Positions 25,501 to 38,023 of a DNA stretch of 64,000 bases are shown here, one piece after another (position 1 is the first letter of the stretch; every line of letters begins with the position of its first letter). The notes beneath the pieces were generated by a model, which ran no database searches, was not told the origin of the DNA, and saw only the letters and a list, made by a program, of their open reading frames with translations. The translations under genes and the position numbers were made by a program. This DNA comes from Misgurnus anguillicaudatus (Eukaryota; Chordata; Actinopteri; Cypriniformes; Cobitidae), in assembly GCF_027580225.2 (NCBI RefSeq), contig NC_073343.2, positions 1,984,001 to 2,048,000 on the forward strand, in the 5' to 3' direction.

Positions 25501-28500
25501 GGCAATTACAGAGAAATATTGCTTTCAAAATGCATTTAATTTGATGAACCACTCTTATAGTTTTGTTAAAATAATATTTCTAACCAATATACCCATGACA
25601 CTGTCTTTAAAAAAATTTAAAAAATATATTTAGAAGGTTAATGTAAAGAAAATCAGAATAGGCTATTAAAAACCTAATTTTTATATCAAATGTTGTTGTG
25701 TTTCGGTAGTGACAAATTTTGGGAGAGAGAAAACATTTCGAAACTGTATAAAAACATGCTAGGAAACTAAAGTGTCCAATCAGTAGATTAATGTTCCTTA
25801 GATGTTCTACTATGTTTATGACTACAAAGCTTGCAGGAAAAAACACACTTTTTTCAAGAGGTTTTGAAGTGTCAATTTGCACCAATTCGGTAGAATGGCC
25901 CATCTACAAAAAAAAAAACATAAATACATTGTGAGATTATGTTCATTTGAGGCATAGTAATACAAACTGCTTTCTTTTGTTTAGCTGGTATCAGTATGAA
26001 CCTGTTCTTTACTCAATTGAATTATACTTGTTTTCAATGTATTAGGTGTATTAAATTCTCTTAAAGGAATAGTTAACCAAAAATCTGCATAAATGTCTTT
26101 GTTCTGCTGAACCCAACAGAAGATATTTTGAGGGATGTTTGTAATCAAGCAAGTTTGGGCATCACCAGTGTTGTGACTGAATGAGTTCATTGAACGAAAG
26201 TTTTGAATTGAACTGAACGTACTGTATTTCTGCCTGATGAACATTACTGTAAACTCGTTCATTCTGGTGTTTGTGAATGGCGCGCTTTCTCAGTGTAACG
26301 TCATTCAATAGGGTGCCAGAGTCTTCCAGGCGAAAACCCGGCTAAAACACACTGTAAACAAGCCTTAATTTGTAGCGGAAAAACATCAGTGTTTCATTGC
26401 TGCATGCTTCATCAAAACAAAAAGCAGCATGGAGGTGACGCACTGAAATCCCTGCCGCGCCACAGCATGCCACTCACATAGTTAAATAAAACAATAAGCC
26501 CCAAGAAGCAGCGGGTTACCAGTGCATTTTATAACAGCTAAGGGGCGTTGTTAGGCACGACGCGAAGCTGTTATAAAATGCACTGTAACCCCACTGCTTC
26601 GCGGGGTTTATTGCGTTTATAAAACGGTTACTTCAAATGCATAGCAGGGTTTCACAAATGAAACACAAATAAGTTGTAATTGTATTAGTACAAATATTAC
26701 TCTTCCGCCAAACAAAGTAGTTCCTCAGAATCAAGTGTGGCTGCAACAGAGCGCAGTTCACAACCAACACAGACGCAGCAAAGACACAATGAAAATATGA
26801 TTAAAGATTGTGATGTTTATTTTTATAAATCAACATTCATCTAAAATATACATTAACATTTATATCATGCAACTGTTGAAGTGATGATCAAATATGCTTG
26901 GAAGCATCCTTAACTCTTTCCCCGTCAGCGTTTTTTTTCTTTTCTTTAAGTTGCCACCCAGTTTTAGTTTAATGCCTTACAGAAAAATTATCTTCTTTAA
27001 ATAAACATAAAATATCAAATGAAGGAAAAGACCACCCGCTTTCCAACAACAACAATAAAAAAAGTTTCATCCTACCTTCATTTGTTCTCTTATCAGTTAT
27101 CACCTCTCAAATGTTCAGCTTAAAGAGGAGATAATTCCATTTTTGTGAAGAACTTTTGTAAGAGATCAGATTCAGAGCCATCAAAACGTACACGTCACAC
27201 TAAATCCACCACAACGCTGTTGTGTCGAGTGAATGCGTCAGTGTTTAAGTTGTGTAAGATTGCCATCTAGTGGATAATAGCGGAAATATCAATTTAAGAC
27301 AAACAACCCAGAGAACGTTTTCTCTTTATTGACAAAATGACTCAACAATATTTATTGACATTTATCTGGATATCGCCATAATTGTGGAAATGTAGAAAAA
27401 TTAAAATATGATTAAAGACTGTGTTGTTTATTTTCATAAATCAGTACGCAGCAACAGTGGCGCAGTGATACTTGTGATGCGGTCTGAACCGTGGGTTTAC
27501 CGGGGTATTTTATCACGGCTTAGAATGCGTTTCAACCAATCAGAATGAAGAACCAGACGAGCCGTTTTATAACATTTAATAACATCACATTTGTCCCAAA
27601 TTGTTAACGATTAACATAGGCTGCTTACGCATATTCTGGATCATAAAATAGACTCTGACTAAGCTCACGCTAATTAACGTGCACGTGCGGTGTGCGATAC
27701 CTGCGAGTAGTCATACACACGACCCCGCGCAGCACTTCTTGCCCGGTGTGCGACCCCCTTGAAGCACCCAGCTAGCCTTTCAAGGTATGTGCAAGCAAAT
27801 AAAAAAATTAAAAGACAGTCAATGCTAATGTAAACCCTGGTTGGATATGAAGATGAAATCTGACGCATTTAGCTTCAGTGTTAAAACTGATCAAATAATT
27901 GCTGTCTGTGGTTCTATATGGGCTATAATGGCAATAATGTTTAAAAAATGATATGGGGAAAAAGAACTATAAATTAGTTCATTTTTGGAACTGTGAACTA
28001 GTTCAAAATTTTTAGATATGAACTATGAACTGAACTAGTTCATTTTAAAATTTGTGAACTGAAATTAGTTCATGTAGGAAGTGAACTTTCCCAACACTGG
28101 GCACCATTGACTTCTATAGTAGGAAAAATACTATGAAAGTCAAAGGCGCTCCAAAATTCTCTCAAAATATTTTTCTTTGTGTTCATCAAAACAAAGACAT
28201 TTATGCAGATTTTGGAACAACATGCGGGTAAGTAAATGACAGAATGTTCATTTTTGGGTAAACTAACACTTGAACATTTCTCATTAATGTGATGACATGG
28301 AGGACATGTGATCCATTTAACTAAATGTATGATGCTTTGATTTTAGGAAATCCTCCCAAGTTTGTTTCTTGGACCCTATTCAGCTGCAATGAAGAGCAAG
28401 GTATTGTAGAAATAACTTAAAGATGAAAATGGACTATTTTGATCAAATAACAATTTTAGCTCTCAGTGCTGGAGAAGCAGGGAATAACTCACATTGTGTG

Positions 28501-31500
28501 TGTGAGACAAGACATTGAGGCCAACTTCATAAAGCCAAACTTTCCCCTTAAATTTAGGTAATGTTTTATTAGTCTATTGTTATGTGTAATTCACTAAAAA
28601 AAGGTTGACTGATTTTCTTATTTTATTGTTTACAGGTACCTTGTTTTAGATATAGCAGATAACCCTGTGGAAAATATAATTAGATATTTCCCAATGGTAA
28701 GATTGCCTTTCATGAAAAATGCAACATAATTTATTGGTGCTTCTTTTGTATAATTATGCTGTGTACCCATTTTTCTGTGTCTCTCTATAGACAAAAGAAT
28801 TTATTGATGGATGTTTAGAGACAGGAGGTAATATATTTATTTTGGCACTGATTGATAGTATATGGGTCAGTGACAAAAACAGTTTGGCAAGATGATAAAT
28901 TTTTTTTTAAAACTTGTGTTAAAAGCATGCATCAGGTTTATTTCAATGCACAGTGTATGTATGTTAATTTTATTCAATAAAAATGCATTTGTACCATTTT
29001 TATGAAAGTTAAGACTGAGTGGACCTGAAAATGTCAAATGGTGTAACCACCAATTGTGCCAAAGAATGAGAAATATTAAATATTTTGTCCACCTTGATGG
29101 CGTATAAGTGTAATCATCAAAAAAACATTTTAAAATAGAATTTTATTAGTTGTTTCTAAATGTAAATTTTAATGCGTTTTTGTAATATTTGTCCTGACAT
29201 ATGCTGAAAACCGCTCTGTTTTCTAAATAATCTTTGACAAATGATGTAAAAATGTATGAAAAAAATCATATTAGACCAAACTAGATGATTATATTTTATT
29301 CCACATTTTTTATGAATATATTTATATTTTAATAAAAAAAAAACTACTAGTTACACCAATTGACACAGATCGGTTACACCACATTGACATTTTTGCTATT
29401 ATCTCCCAAATATTCTTTTAAAATGAAATAAAACCAGAAATTTTACACTCAAAAAAGAGAATGTATGCAAGTAATCTGCAAATTTATTTTGAAATTTTAA
29501 CCCTTTTATATTTAATTTATCCATACGGACACAAAATAATTGACATCACGTCATTGACCTATATAATAACACTCCATGTTGTACCATATTTCACCATATA
29601 CATTGCGTTGCAGGGAAGGTACTTGTTCATGGAAATGCAGGGATATCAAGAAGGTATGTTTTGTAACAAAACAAATCCAAAATCTTTCCATAATACTGTT
29701 TTATGGGAACACAATGTGATTTGCTTAATTAAAATAAAACACTGAACAACTTTGCCATTTATTTTCCAGTGCTGCCTTAGTTATTGCCTACCTTATGGAA
29801 ACATTTGGTGTAAAATACAGGTAATAGCCAAAAATCTGTTCAAACGTGGCTAAAAATGTTAATATAAAAAGTATGTACTCTTGGAACTGATTGGTGTTGT
29901 GTTATTTGATCACAGAGATGCCTTTAGTCATGTACAGGAGAGACGATTTTGCATTAATCCCAACGTAGGCTTCGTTCATCAGCTCCAGGTAATCTCTGAA
30001 AAATAACCTCAACATTGAAGGGAAAGGTCACCCAAAAATAAAAATTCTGAACTTGTTTCACACCTGTGTACATTTTTAATAGAAGAACAGATTTTAAGCA
30101 ATGTTTGTAACCATTTAGTTTTAGAGCACCATTGACTTCCATGATATTTAATCTACTTCTATCGTAAATTAGATGATAAATTGGACAATAGTGTTCCTGC
30201 TTGATTACAAATGTCTTCATTTGTGTTCAGCTTAACAAAGACATTTTGAAGCTGTTTACACCTGGTATTAAGAAACGTTTTGATCAGTTGGATCATAAAT
30301 GGATGACAGTAAATACAGGTGTAAATGGAGTGTAAAACATTTTGAGCTTGTCCACTTACGACCACATTCGGAAGTAGTAGATAACGCCTTTGAGGTGTAG
30401 ACGCGTATGTCGGATGTGTTCGAGCAGCCACTTAGGATCTAATGTAATGTACAGAGCGCAATGTTATGTATATTATATGGCGCTTTTCCATTGCATAGTA
30501 CCCCACGGTTTAGTTTAGTTTGGGTCTGGTCAGCTCACCTCACTTTGGCGTGGTTAGCTCTACCATCGAGTTTGGTATCACTTCGCAGTGGGAGGGATTA
30601 TAGGCGTGTCGTTATATTTGGGCTGCATACTGCTGTGACATCATACAAGTGAGAGCGTCCTTGTACATTCCCATACATTTATTTATTTCTCAGTCCGCCA
30701 CAAAATTCAAATTGGCCACCACAAGTAGATGTTTGCACATCGCGTTTATCACTAACGTTACCGCTGTCTCACATGACAGTTTCTTTTTAAACACCGCGGC
30801 GTCAGTCGACGGCGCTCCGCTGAGCCTCATTGAAGTTGCATTTAAGCATATAATGCTAACGTGCTCGTCGCGAATGTTCCGCCACAAACTGCAAGTTTAG
30901 AAAAAACTGTTATGATGTTCCTGATTCTCAACCTGTGGATGTTTTTCATCGCTAAAAAGGAGTTTGGGAACTTATAGCAAAACACAGATGACAATTTTTT
31001 TCTTGAGACAGCGCAAGCTAGCACAGGTAAAGCTAATCTTCTTTATAGCGATGACGCTGTAGTGACGATTTTCTCAGACCAATCAGTGATCTACTGTGTT
31101 TTCGCGTCACGTTTGGTATCAGCTCGGGTTGCTTGGAACCCCAACCAAGGTGGTACGAAAAAAAGTATCGGGTACTACGTACTGCACCCAACGGAAAAGC
31201 TCCCTAAAGTAAGCTGACCCAAACTAAACCAAACCGTGGGGTACTATGCAATGGAAAAGCGCCATTATAGAGATACTTCTAAAAATTACACAATGCACCT
31301 TTAAGGGTGGCTATGATGATGACCGAATTTACTTTTTGGGCAAACTATCCCTTTAATAATTCTCATTTATATATATATATATACACTAATAAATGGATGT
31401 TTTTTCTGGTAACTTGAAGGAATATGAAGCAATATATCTTGCCAAGTTAACCATCAAGATGATGTCACCCATTCAGTTGGGCAGGTCTTACTCCATCCAA

Positions 31501-31513
31501 GCTGGGATGCCAG
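22576..31513 (+). CDS. styx: STYX pseudophosphatase, exons 1-10 (terminal exon not found)
   Basis: STYX is a catalytically dead dual-specificity phosphatase that binds phosphoproteins. Exons are 22576-22635, 23237-23269, 28347-28400, 28460-28557, 28636-28696, 28791-28827, 29614-29653, 29770-29820, 29916-29988 and 31420-31513, with GT/AG junctions and continuous phase (601 nt, about 200 residues). Recognisable segments are QFPSLP near the N-terminus, YPMRREMQ, EILPSLFLGPYSAAMKSK, DIADNPVENIIRYFPM and QERRFCINPN. The signature loop reads VHGNAGISRS, with Gly where active phosphatases have Cys. The family is usually about 223 residues; the C-terminal exon is absent before the ROS1-like exons. 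Unspliced readthrough of the last donor would add only GEGHSMAILY before a stop. The start lies in CpG-rich sequence. Intron 2 (5 kb) and intron 9 are filled with transposons. Confidence 0.9.
23353..25901. mobile_element. 2.55 kb element with repeated CACTACCGAAAC motifs
   Basis: Ends GGGCCATTCTACCGAATT and AATTCGGTAGAATGGCCC are inverted repeats extending to GTGCAAATTG, flanked by ATCT at 23349-23352 and 25902-25905. TCACTACCGAAAC or variants occur at least eight times in both orientations (near 23748, 23936, 24092, 24106, 24131, 24150, 25344, 25364, 25699). No transposase-like frame is evident. It lies in STYX intron 2. Confidence 0.75.
26166..28099. mobile_element. hAT-like element in STYX intron 2
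   Basis: Ends CAGTGTTGTG and CCCAACACTG, with flanking 8-mers GGCATCAC and GGCACCAT (6 of 8 identical). Subterminal GAACTAGTTCA-type repeats are present near both ends. A hairpin lies at about 26517-26594 (GCATTTTATAACAGC and its complement). It sits inside an older MITE. Confidence 0.65.
28828..29613. other. STYX intron 6, repeat-like
   Basis: AT-rich sequence with recurring GGTGTAACCACCAATTG, AGTTACACCAATTGACAC and GGTTACACCACATTGAC phrases, probably an old element. The frame 29461-29745 overlaps STYX exon 7 out of its true reading frame and is not a gene. Confidence 0.4.
30479..31263. mobile_element. Non-autonomous element with about 48-bp inverted ends
   Basis: Starts GGCGCTTTTCCATTGCATAG and ends with its reverse complement; matching extends through TACCCCACGGTTTAGT. 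ATTATA flanks both sides. It lies in STYX intron 9, and its short open frames are incidental. Confidence 0.75.
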
Positions 31514-31574
31514 GTGAGGGACATTCAATGGCTATTTTGTATTGACTGAAATTTTGACATTTGCGGCTATAGAC

Positions 31575-31892
31575 AAAAAGTTGTGGTTTAAAAGTGCATA
31601 TTTTTTATTTTTCTTGTCAAAAATGACTATTGTTTCGCTAGATAAGACCCTTATGCCTTGTTTGGAATCATTTAGAGTCCTTTGAAACTGCAATTTTAAA
31701 CTGCATTAAAACTGTTACGTGTTGGGGTCCATTAAAGTCCATTAAAATGAAAAAAATTCCTGGAATGTTTTCCTCAACTAACATAATTTCTTCTCGATTG
31801 AACAAAGAAAGACATCAACATTTTGGATGACATGGTGGTGAGTAAATTATCTGGATTTTTTTTTAAGAAAATTGACTAATCCTTTAAGTCAT
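31575..31892. mobile_element. Single arm of the fold-back element
   Basis: Matches the right arm at 14377-14677 in the same orientation (GTCAAAAATGAC ... GACATCAACATTTTGGATGA ... GACTAATCC). It lies between the last STYX exon and the first ROS1-like exon. Confidence 0.75.
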
Positions 31893-33514
31893 CATCTGCC
31901 AAACCTTCATACAGTTTAAAGTGAGCACTTTCATGTGTCTGTGTGTGTTGCAGATGGGTTCCTGTCTCCTCCTGTAGTTATTCCACCTGCAGTTCCCAAA
32001 ACCTCTGTTCATCTTGAAGGCAATCACACATTTTTCCAGATACTCTGGGATGCCATTAATACTGACTTTGGGAATGTGTTTTATTGTGTGGTGTCTAATG
32101 GACTGTCACAAAATGTGAAACGACTTCAAAATGTACATCACTTTTCTTAATAAGATATAAGAGTGTTTTTAAAGAGAAGCGTATTAATAATCGCCTTTTT
32201 GATTCCTTTTTTACAGAACTACCCAAGCAGATATTGTCACCCTGCCAATACAATTTCTGAGCCAGTCATAAATGTGACCAGATTTAAGCCGGACACTGAA
32301 TTTAACGTCACCATTACTCCATTTTCATACTGGGATAAAGGGGAATCAACAAGTACAGTTCTCTATACTCCAGGAAAGGGTAAGGATGCTTGATTATTAT
32401 TGTATTTGTATACATTTATAATATGTACTATAAATCACTTTATATATGCAACAATAATATCAAAACAAAGAAAGCTCAAATAGGACTATGTGTGTAATCT
32501 AACTCTGTAACCCAACAGGCTCTTCAAAACAATCTGACATGACGTTGGTTATTGTAATCATAGCAGTGTGTGTCAGTATTGCACTTATTATTATCATCCT
32601 GTCTGCAGTCTGTATAAAAGTGTATAAAAGTGATACAAGTTTAGAAAAAAGAATGTACACTTTACTAGACTTAAACTGCATGTTATCATCATTGTTTTTC
32701 TGTAGTTTGGCACAGACGTCAAAATAAAAAGGATCATGGGACATCTACACAAACCGGTGTGCATATCCACAGCGATGAGGAGTTGGAGTATATCCGAGGT
32801 TTGGTTGGTCTTGGGAACGCTTGCTATGCCGTCAGGTGAGCAAGAATGTCACATCCGGTGTCTAAGGTTTTATATTATTTTTTCTAATTGCAAGTGTATT
32901 TATCTTGAAATAAATGTCTCCAGTGCCATACCCGCCCAAAGAGAGATCGAGTCCATCCCTGTGTTTCCCAGGGACTGTCTGAAGCTCCAGAGGTTGTTGG
33001 GAAGTGGAGCGTTTGGAAAGGTTTTATGAAGCTATCACAGTTGGCAGCCAACTCACTGCTGGAGTCATGCCAGAGATGAGAGTGGCTGTTAAGGTACATC
33101 TGAATACTTCAGGGATACTTTAGGGATGTTTATATAGGCTTCTCTAAATGTCCGGTATGTTGGTTGATGAATGCCTTTCAATCTCCAGAATTAGCATTTT
33201 CATTTTCTCTTTGCACTGGCAAATATTGCATAGTGTAAATCTTATAAATAAGTCTTAGGTTGACTTCCGTCAGCATGTGTAAATACTCGGTGATGCTGAC
33301 AAATATTGCTGTTCATTTGAGTGTCCTGAGCATTGTGATTTAGGAGTGGGAAGTTTTATTACTTTGCATTTCTATTTGCCGATGCAAATAAGGCACTTCA
33401 AACATGCATTTTAGCCTGGGACTAGGATAAACCCGGTCTAGGAAACCGCCCCTTAATTAGTTTAGTTTAAAAGGTTAATTCCTAACTTCTGTAATGGACC
33501 AAGTATACTTCTTC

Positions 33515-34095
33515 AGGGGCCGTTCACATATCGCGTCTTTTGTGCGCTCAAGTTTGTTATTTAAATTGTATGTGCGCTCATAACGGTACTTTTACACGGG
33601 GCAAAAGCGTTAACGCTTGACAGAAGGCTTGTCTGATGCATGGACAACAGCCAATCACAGTGGCCGCAACAAATGCTCTGGTCTTGCATAAACGTAAATG
33701 GCTGGTTCGCACTAGGTTATTTAAATAAGGTGATCTGATTGGCTGACGCATGCATTGGTGCTTGAAAAGTTGAGAAGCGTTCAACTTCTGCCGCGAGCAA
33801 CGGCAGTGACGCAACGACGATGGATCCACAAATCAGTTCGGCAACACATGACGTCGCCCATTTAAAGTAAATGAAAAGTGTTAACGCTTACGCCCCGCGA
33901 ACGTATCGTAATAGAAGCGACGCGATCACAGCGCGCACACGATGCAACTCGCTCGTTTTTTCCAGGCACGTCTGCACCACAACAGCTAAAAACACCCCAA
34001 CTTTTCAGAATGCCGCAAGCGCACTGCAGGTCATGTGACAAGAACCTACGCACCTAACGATTTCTAGTGTTTTAGGCGCAACATCGGCCCCTTAG
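33515..34095. mobile_element. Probable non-autonomous element in a ROS1-like intron
   Basis: CpG-rich island starting AGGGGCCGTTCACATATCGCG and ending ...GCGCAACATCGGCCCCTT, a degenerate inverted end pair. No gene is supported in its frames. Confidence 0.4.
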
Positions 34096-34304
34096 AAAAT
34101 ATAAATCTTTCTGCAAACACAATTGGTGCTGTTTTGAAGTTATCTCTTCACAGACGCTGCGCAGCGGTGCCAGTGAAAATGAGAAAGTTGAATTCTTGAA
34201 GGAGGCTCATCTGATGAGGTATAAAAAAACATTTTCTCTCAGGATCACATTAAATTATCACAATCATACTTTTTTTATACGTGACCCAGTCTGTGAAATT
34301 ACAG

Positions 34305-35180
34305 TTAAAGGTGCAGTGTGTAAATTTTAGAAGGATATTTTAACAGTAATGCAATATAGTATAGGGAATGTGGAGTTGACGTCACGCGGTGTTGCAATAT
34401 GGATAATCCGCCATATTTGCAGGCACGCGTCCTATCCCGCTGTATTTGAGTTCATGTGTTGGAGGTTGTTTTTGTATTTTCTATCGAGATTTTAATACAT
34501 TTCGATATGTTTGGTCAGTACTGCTCGATCAAGCAGGTCACGCGATCGTTCAGGGAGGAAACTGAACAACGGAATACGTTTTTTCAGCTTTTAACAAGTG
34601 CATGCTGTATTCCTGGGTAGACGAGGTTTGAACATTGAGACATATGCAACTGAAACTATTGTCCATCAATAAAACTCTGTTCTATTTTATCATCTAAAAC
34701 CTCTGTCTCACGACTCTGTTTACGCCTCTGTTTATGCTCTCTTCATGCAACAATTGATCAGCCTTGTATCTGACAGATACTTTTCCAAAGTAAACTTATA
34801 TTTTCTGACGTGATCTGGTGTCCGGGGCTGGATCGTTATATTTTTTCTGTGGTGTGGAGACCAGATCTAACAATTGAAATTAATTGGAATGCACAACCAA
34901 AAAAAAAGATTTCTGAACAATTAAAAAAAACGGTGGTTATCTCGTTTTGCAACGAAACTCTTCATATACACCAAGGGTTCCCTTACATTTTGCGCCATCA
35001 TGTTTCTACAGTAGCCCCAAACGAACAAACTGCTCTACATAGCGCGTTTGTCACTACGTTGTCTCAGACGATGACATGTTTATCCTGTGACAGCCACCAT
35101 AGCTTCTCTATGTGCTTCGTAAGTGAGGGTGCAATTTGCAACCTCACCACCAGATGCCACTAAAATGCACACACGGCACA
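34305..35180. mobile_element. MITE-like element (AAAGGTGCAGTGTGTAA ends), long form
   Basis: Starts TTAAAGGTGCAGTGTGTAAA, and its interior resembles the element at 36494-36881 (CTCACCACCAGATGC...). The right end is degenerate (AAAATGCACACACGGCAC). The frame 34810-35163 belongs to it. Confidence 0.5.
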
Positions 35181-35867
35181 AGTCATTTTTTTGATTTACA
35201 GTTTTTTACATCAAACATGCTACATAACGTAAATACTTTCTGTAAATATATAACTATTAGGGATACTGGGTAAGGCCACGTCAAAAATTTTAAACAATAT
35301 AGATACTCAAATTTTAATTTTAATGGTACTAATATTTGCCTTGATGAAATCATGTACAACAATTAGTAAATTCAAGAGATTATTTAAAAATCATGTATTG
35401 AATGGCTATAAAAAGGACTTGAGGTTATAGCATGGTATATTGAAAGAAATGAAAATAGTGTTGTAGGTGTGTATGCATGTTTGCATCTGTCTGTGGTCTA
35501 TGTATGTATGGGTATATGTGAGCTGTAGGTAGGTAGATATGAGGTGAATATTTATGTAAATAAGAATTGTGTGGAATCCTTGTGTATTTATCTAATTGAT
35601 AAAACTAGAGAAAGGGGGTGGGATTTGAAAAGTTTATGAACTTCTTCCTACTCCTTTTGAACATGGGAATATATTTGTGTTTTTGAATTATTTATTATTT
35701 ATAATAATTTTTGTAGAAAGTGCTGAGAAGTACATGTCCTTATTTATCTGTAATTTTTATTTTTATTTTTTTTGTTTGTTTTGTATGTATGCATACACAG
35801 TATAAATACTTTATTATTATATATATGTATATTTTTGTATTTTTATTACATGTTCAAATAAACTTAT

Positions 35868-35895
35868 TATTATTATTATTATTATTATTATCATT
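35868..35895. repeat. (TTA)n microsatellite
   Basis: Run of ATT/TTA trinucleotides shortly upstream of a ROS1-like exon. Confidence 0.85.
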
Positions 35896-36493
35896 AGATT
35901 ATGAGTCTTTAGCCTGGATTTCACAGACAGAGTCACATATTGCCTATAAGATATTGGAGCATGTTTATGATTTTTTTTTTGATAGCCAGTTTAATCATAC
36001 TAACATCCTGCGTTTGCTTGGAGTCTGCCTGCTGAATGAACCTCATTACCTCATTCTGGAGCTGATGGAGGGAGGAGACCTCCGTTCCTACCTGAGGGGA
36101 GCTCGACCTACCAATGTAAGAGTCTCATTAAAGTAGCAACTAAATTGAAATAGGGGGGGGGGTTAAGCTAAAACTTCAAATATTTACTCTGGAGACACCA
36201 AAGATTTATTTGACATCCGATAAAAGTCTTGTGAAATGTCCCCTTTAAAAAAAATAAGGGTTCTTGACAGTGATGTTATAGAAAAAACATTATATCCTAT
36301 CTGTTGATTTATAATCTAAATAACCTTTCTTCACTACAAAGAATCTTTTGTAAAACAAAAATGTTAAGGTTATTTAATGAACCATGTAGCCCAAAATGTT
36401 TTTTTGTATAGCGTCATTCAGCACCTTTATTTATTTGGGTTTTTTTGTGGATATTAAACTTTTTTTATAGAACCATACAGCCTGACAGAAGTC

Positions 36494-36881
36494 TTTAAAG
36501 GTGCAGTGTGTAATTTTTAGAAGGATCTCTTAACAGAAATGCAAAACAACATACAAAACTACACTATCAGGGGTGTACAAAGACCCCTCACAATGAACCG
36601 CTATGTGTTTATTACCTTAGAACGAGGACCTCTTACTTACATACAAAGAGGGTCCCCCTACATGGAAGTCGCCATTTTGTGCCACCATTTTTCTAGAGAA
36701 GCCCTTAACGGACAATTTTTTTACTAAGTTGTCTCTGACGATGACATGTTTGTCTGGTGGCAGCTACAGTTGCTTTTCTATGTGTGTCAAAAGCAAGAGG
36801 TGAGCAGTGGACTACGCCGTTGGTTGCAATTCGCAACCTCACCACTAAATGCAGCTAAAATTTACACATTGCACCTTTAAA
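36494..36881. mobile_element. MITE with TTTAAAGGTGCA ends
   Basis: Left end TTTAAAGGTGCAGTGTGTAA and right end TTACACATTGCACCTTTAAA are inverted. It lies where the missing ROS1-like kinase exon would be expected. Confidence 0.7.
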
Positions 36882-36882
36882 G

Positions 36883-37152
36883 CAGTGGTTCTCAAACTGG
36901 GGTCCGGGGCCCCCAGGGGGGCTGCGAGATGGTGCCAGGGGGGCCCCCGTTTTATGACATTTTATAAAATACATTAATTTATCATGAATTCTGTGAAATT
37001 AAACCTAAAAAATTTGTATAATTTAATGTTTTTTTAAATTCAAACGTCAAGTTTTAGAACTGTTTTTTGTCATACATTTTCTTTGGGGGGGCCGCGAAGG
37101 AATGCACCGTACACAAAGGGGGCTGTCCGCTGAAAAAGTTTGAGAACGACGG
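36883..37152. mobile_element. hAT-like MITE with perfect 8-bp duplication
   Basis: CAGTGGTTCTCAAACTGG at the left and AAGTTTGAGAACGACGG at the right are flanked by CTTTAAAG at 36875-36882 and 37153-37160. It abuts the previous MITE and used its terminal bases as target. Confidence 0.85.
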
Positions 37153-37734
37153 CTTTAAAGAGCTTTTATTTAAAGCTGTCTAGGCTCTCCATTAGAAAAC
37201 ATAGAACTGTATTCAATAGTGCACTGTATTAATTTCTTGTGTACAGAGATATTGCCTCAAGGAACTGTTTGGTTTCAGTAAAAAGCTATACGGACCTAAA
37301 CAGAGTCATTAAAATAGGCGACTTTGGATTGGCCCGTGATGTGTACAAGAATGACTACTACAGGAAAAAGGGTGAAGGTTTATTTCCTGTTCGCTGGATG
37401 TCACCAGAGAGTTTAACAGATGGAATTTTCAACAAATACTCAGATGTCTGAAAATATTGCCATTTAAATTTTTTTTTTTGTATTCATATCCTATCATGAA
37501 AATGTTATTTACATATTTTCAGGGCGTTTGGTGTACTCCTGTGGGAGATTATGACATTAGGAAAGCTTCCATATCCAACATACACCAACCATGAAGTCTT
37601 AAGCTACATTAATGCCGGTGGACGACTGCCTTTACCAACAGGGTGTCCTAAGAGTTTGTGAGTTCAATAAATAATTGTTAAATGTGTTGACTGAAAACAA
37701 AGACATAACAATTGCTTTAAACATGTATTGTATT

Positions 37735-38023
37735 GTTGTAAATGTAATGTAAATGTACTGCATTTATATAGCGCTTTTAACAGACCTATGGCCATCCAAA
37801 GCGCTTTACAAGTTGGCCTCACATTCACCCATTCACGCACACATTCATACACCGACGGCGGTGTCAGCCATGCAAGGCGCCATCCAGCTCGTCGGGAGCA
37901 GCTGGGGTTAGGTGTCTTGCTCAAGGACACCTCGACACTTGGTCCGGTGGAGCCGGGGATTGAACCACCAACCTTCCGGTTTGTAGACAACCTACATGAA
38001 CCACTGAGCCACTGTCGCCCCAC
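37735..38023 (-). mobile_element. tRNA-derived SINE
   Basis: On the minus strand the head reads GTGGCTCAGTGGTTC (A-box-like) and later GGTGGTTCAATCCCCGGC (B-box-like), followed by a conserved body and a TATATAAATGCAG tail. It lies in the intron between the last two kinase exons. The overlapping 113-120 aa frames are shadows. Confidence 0.7.
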
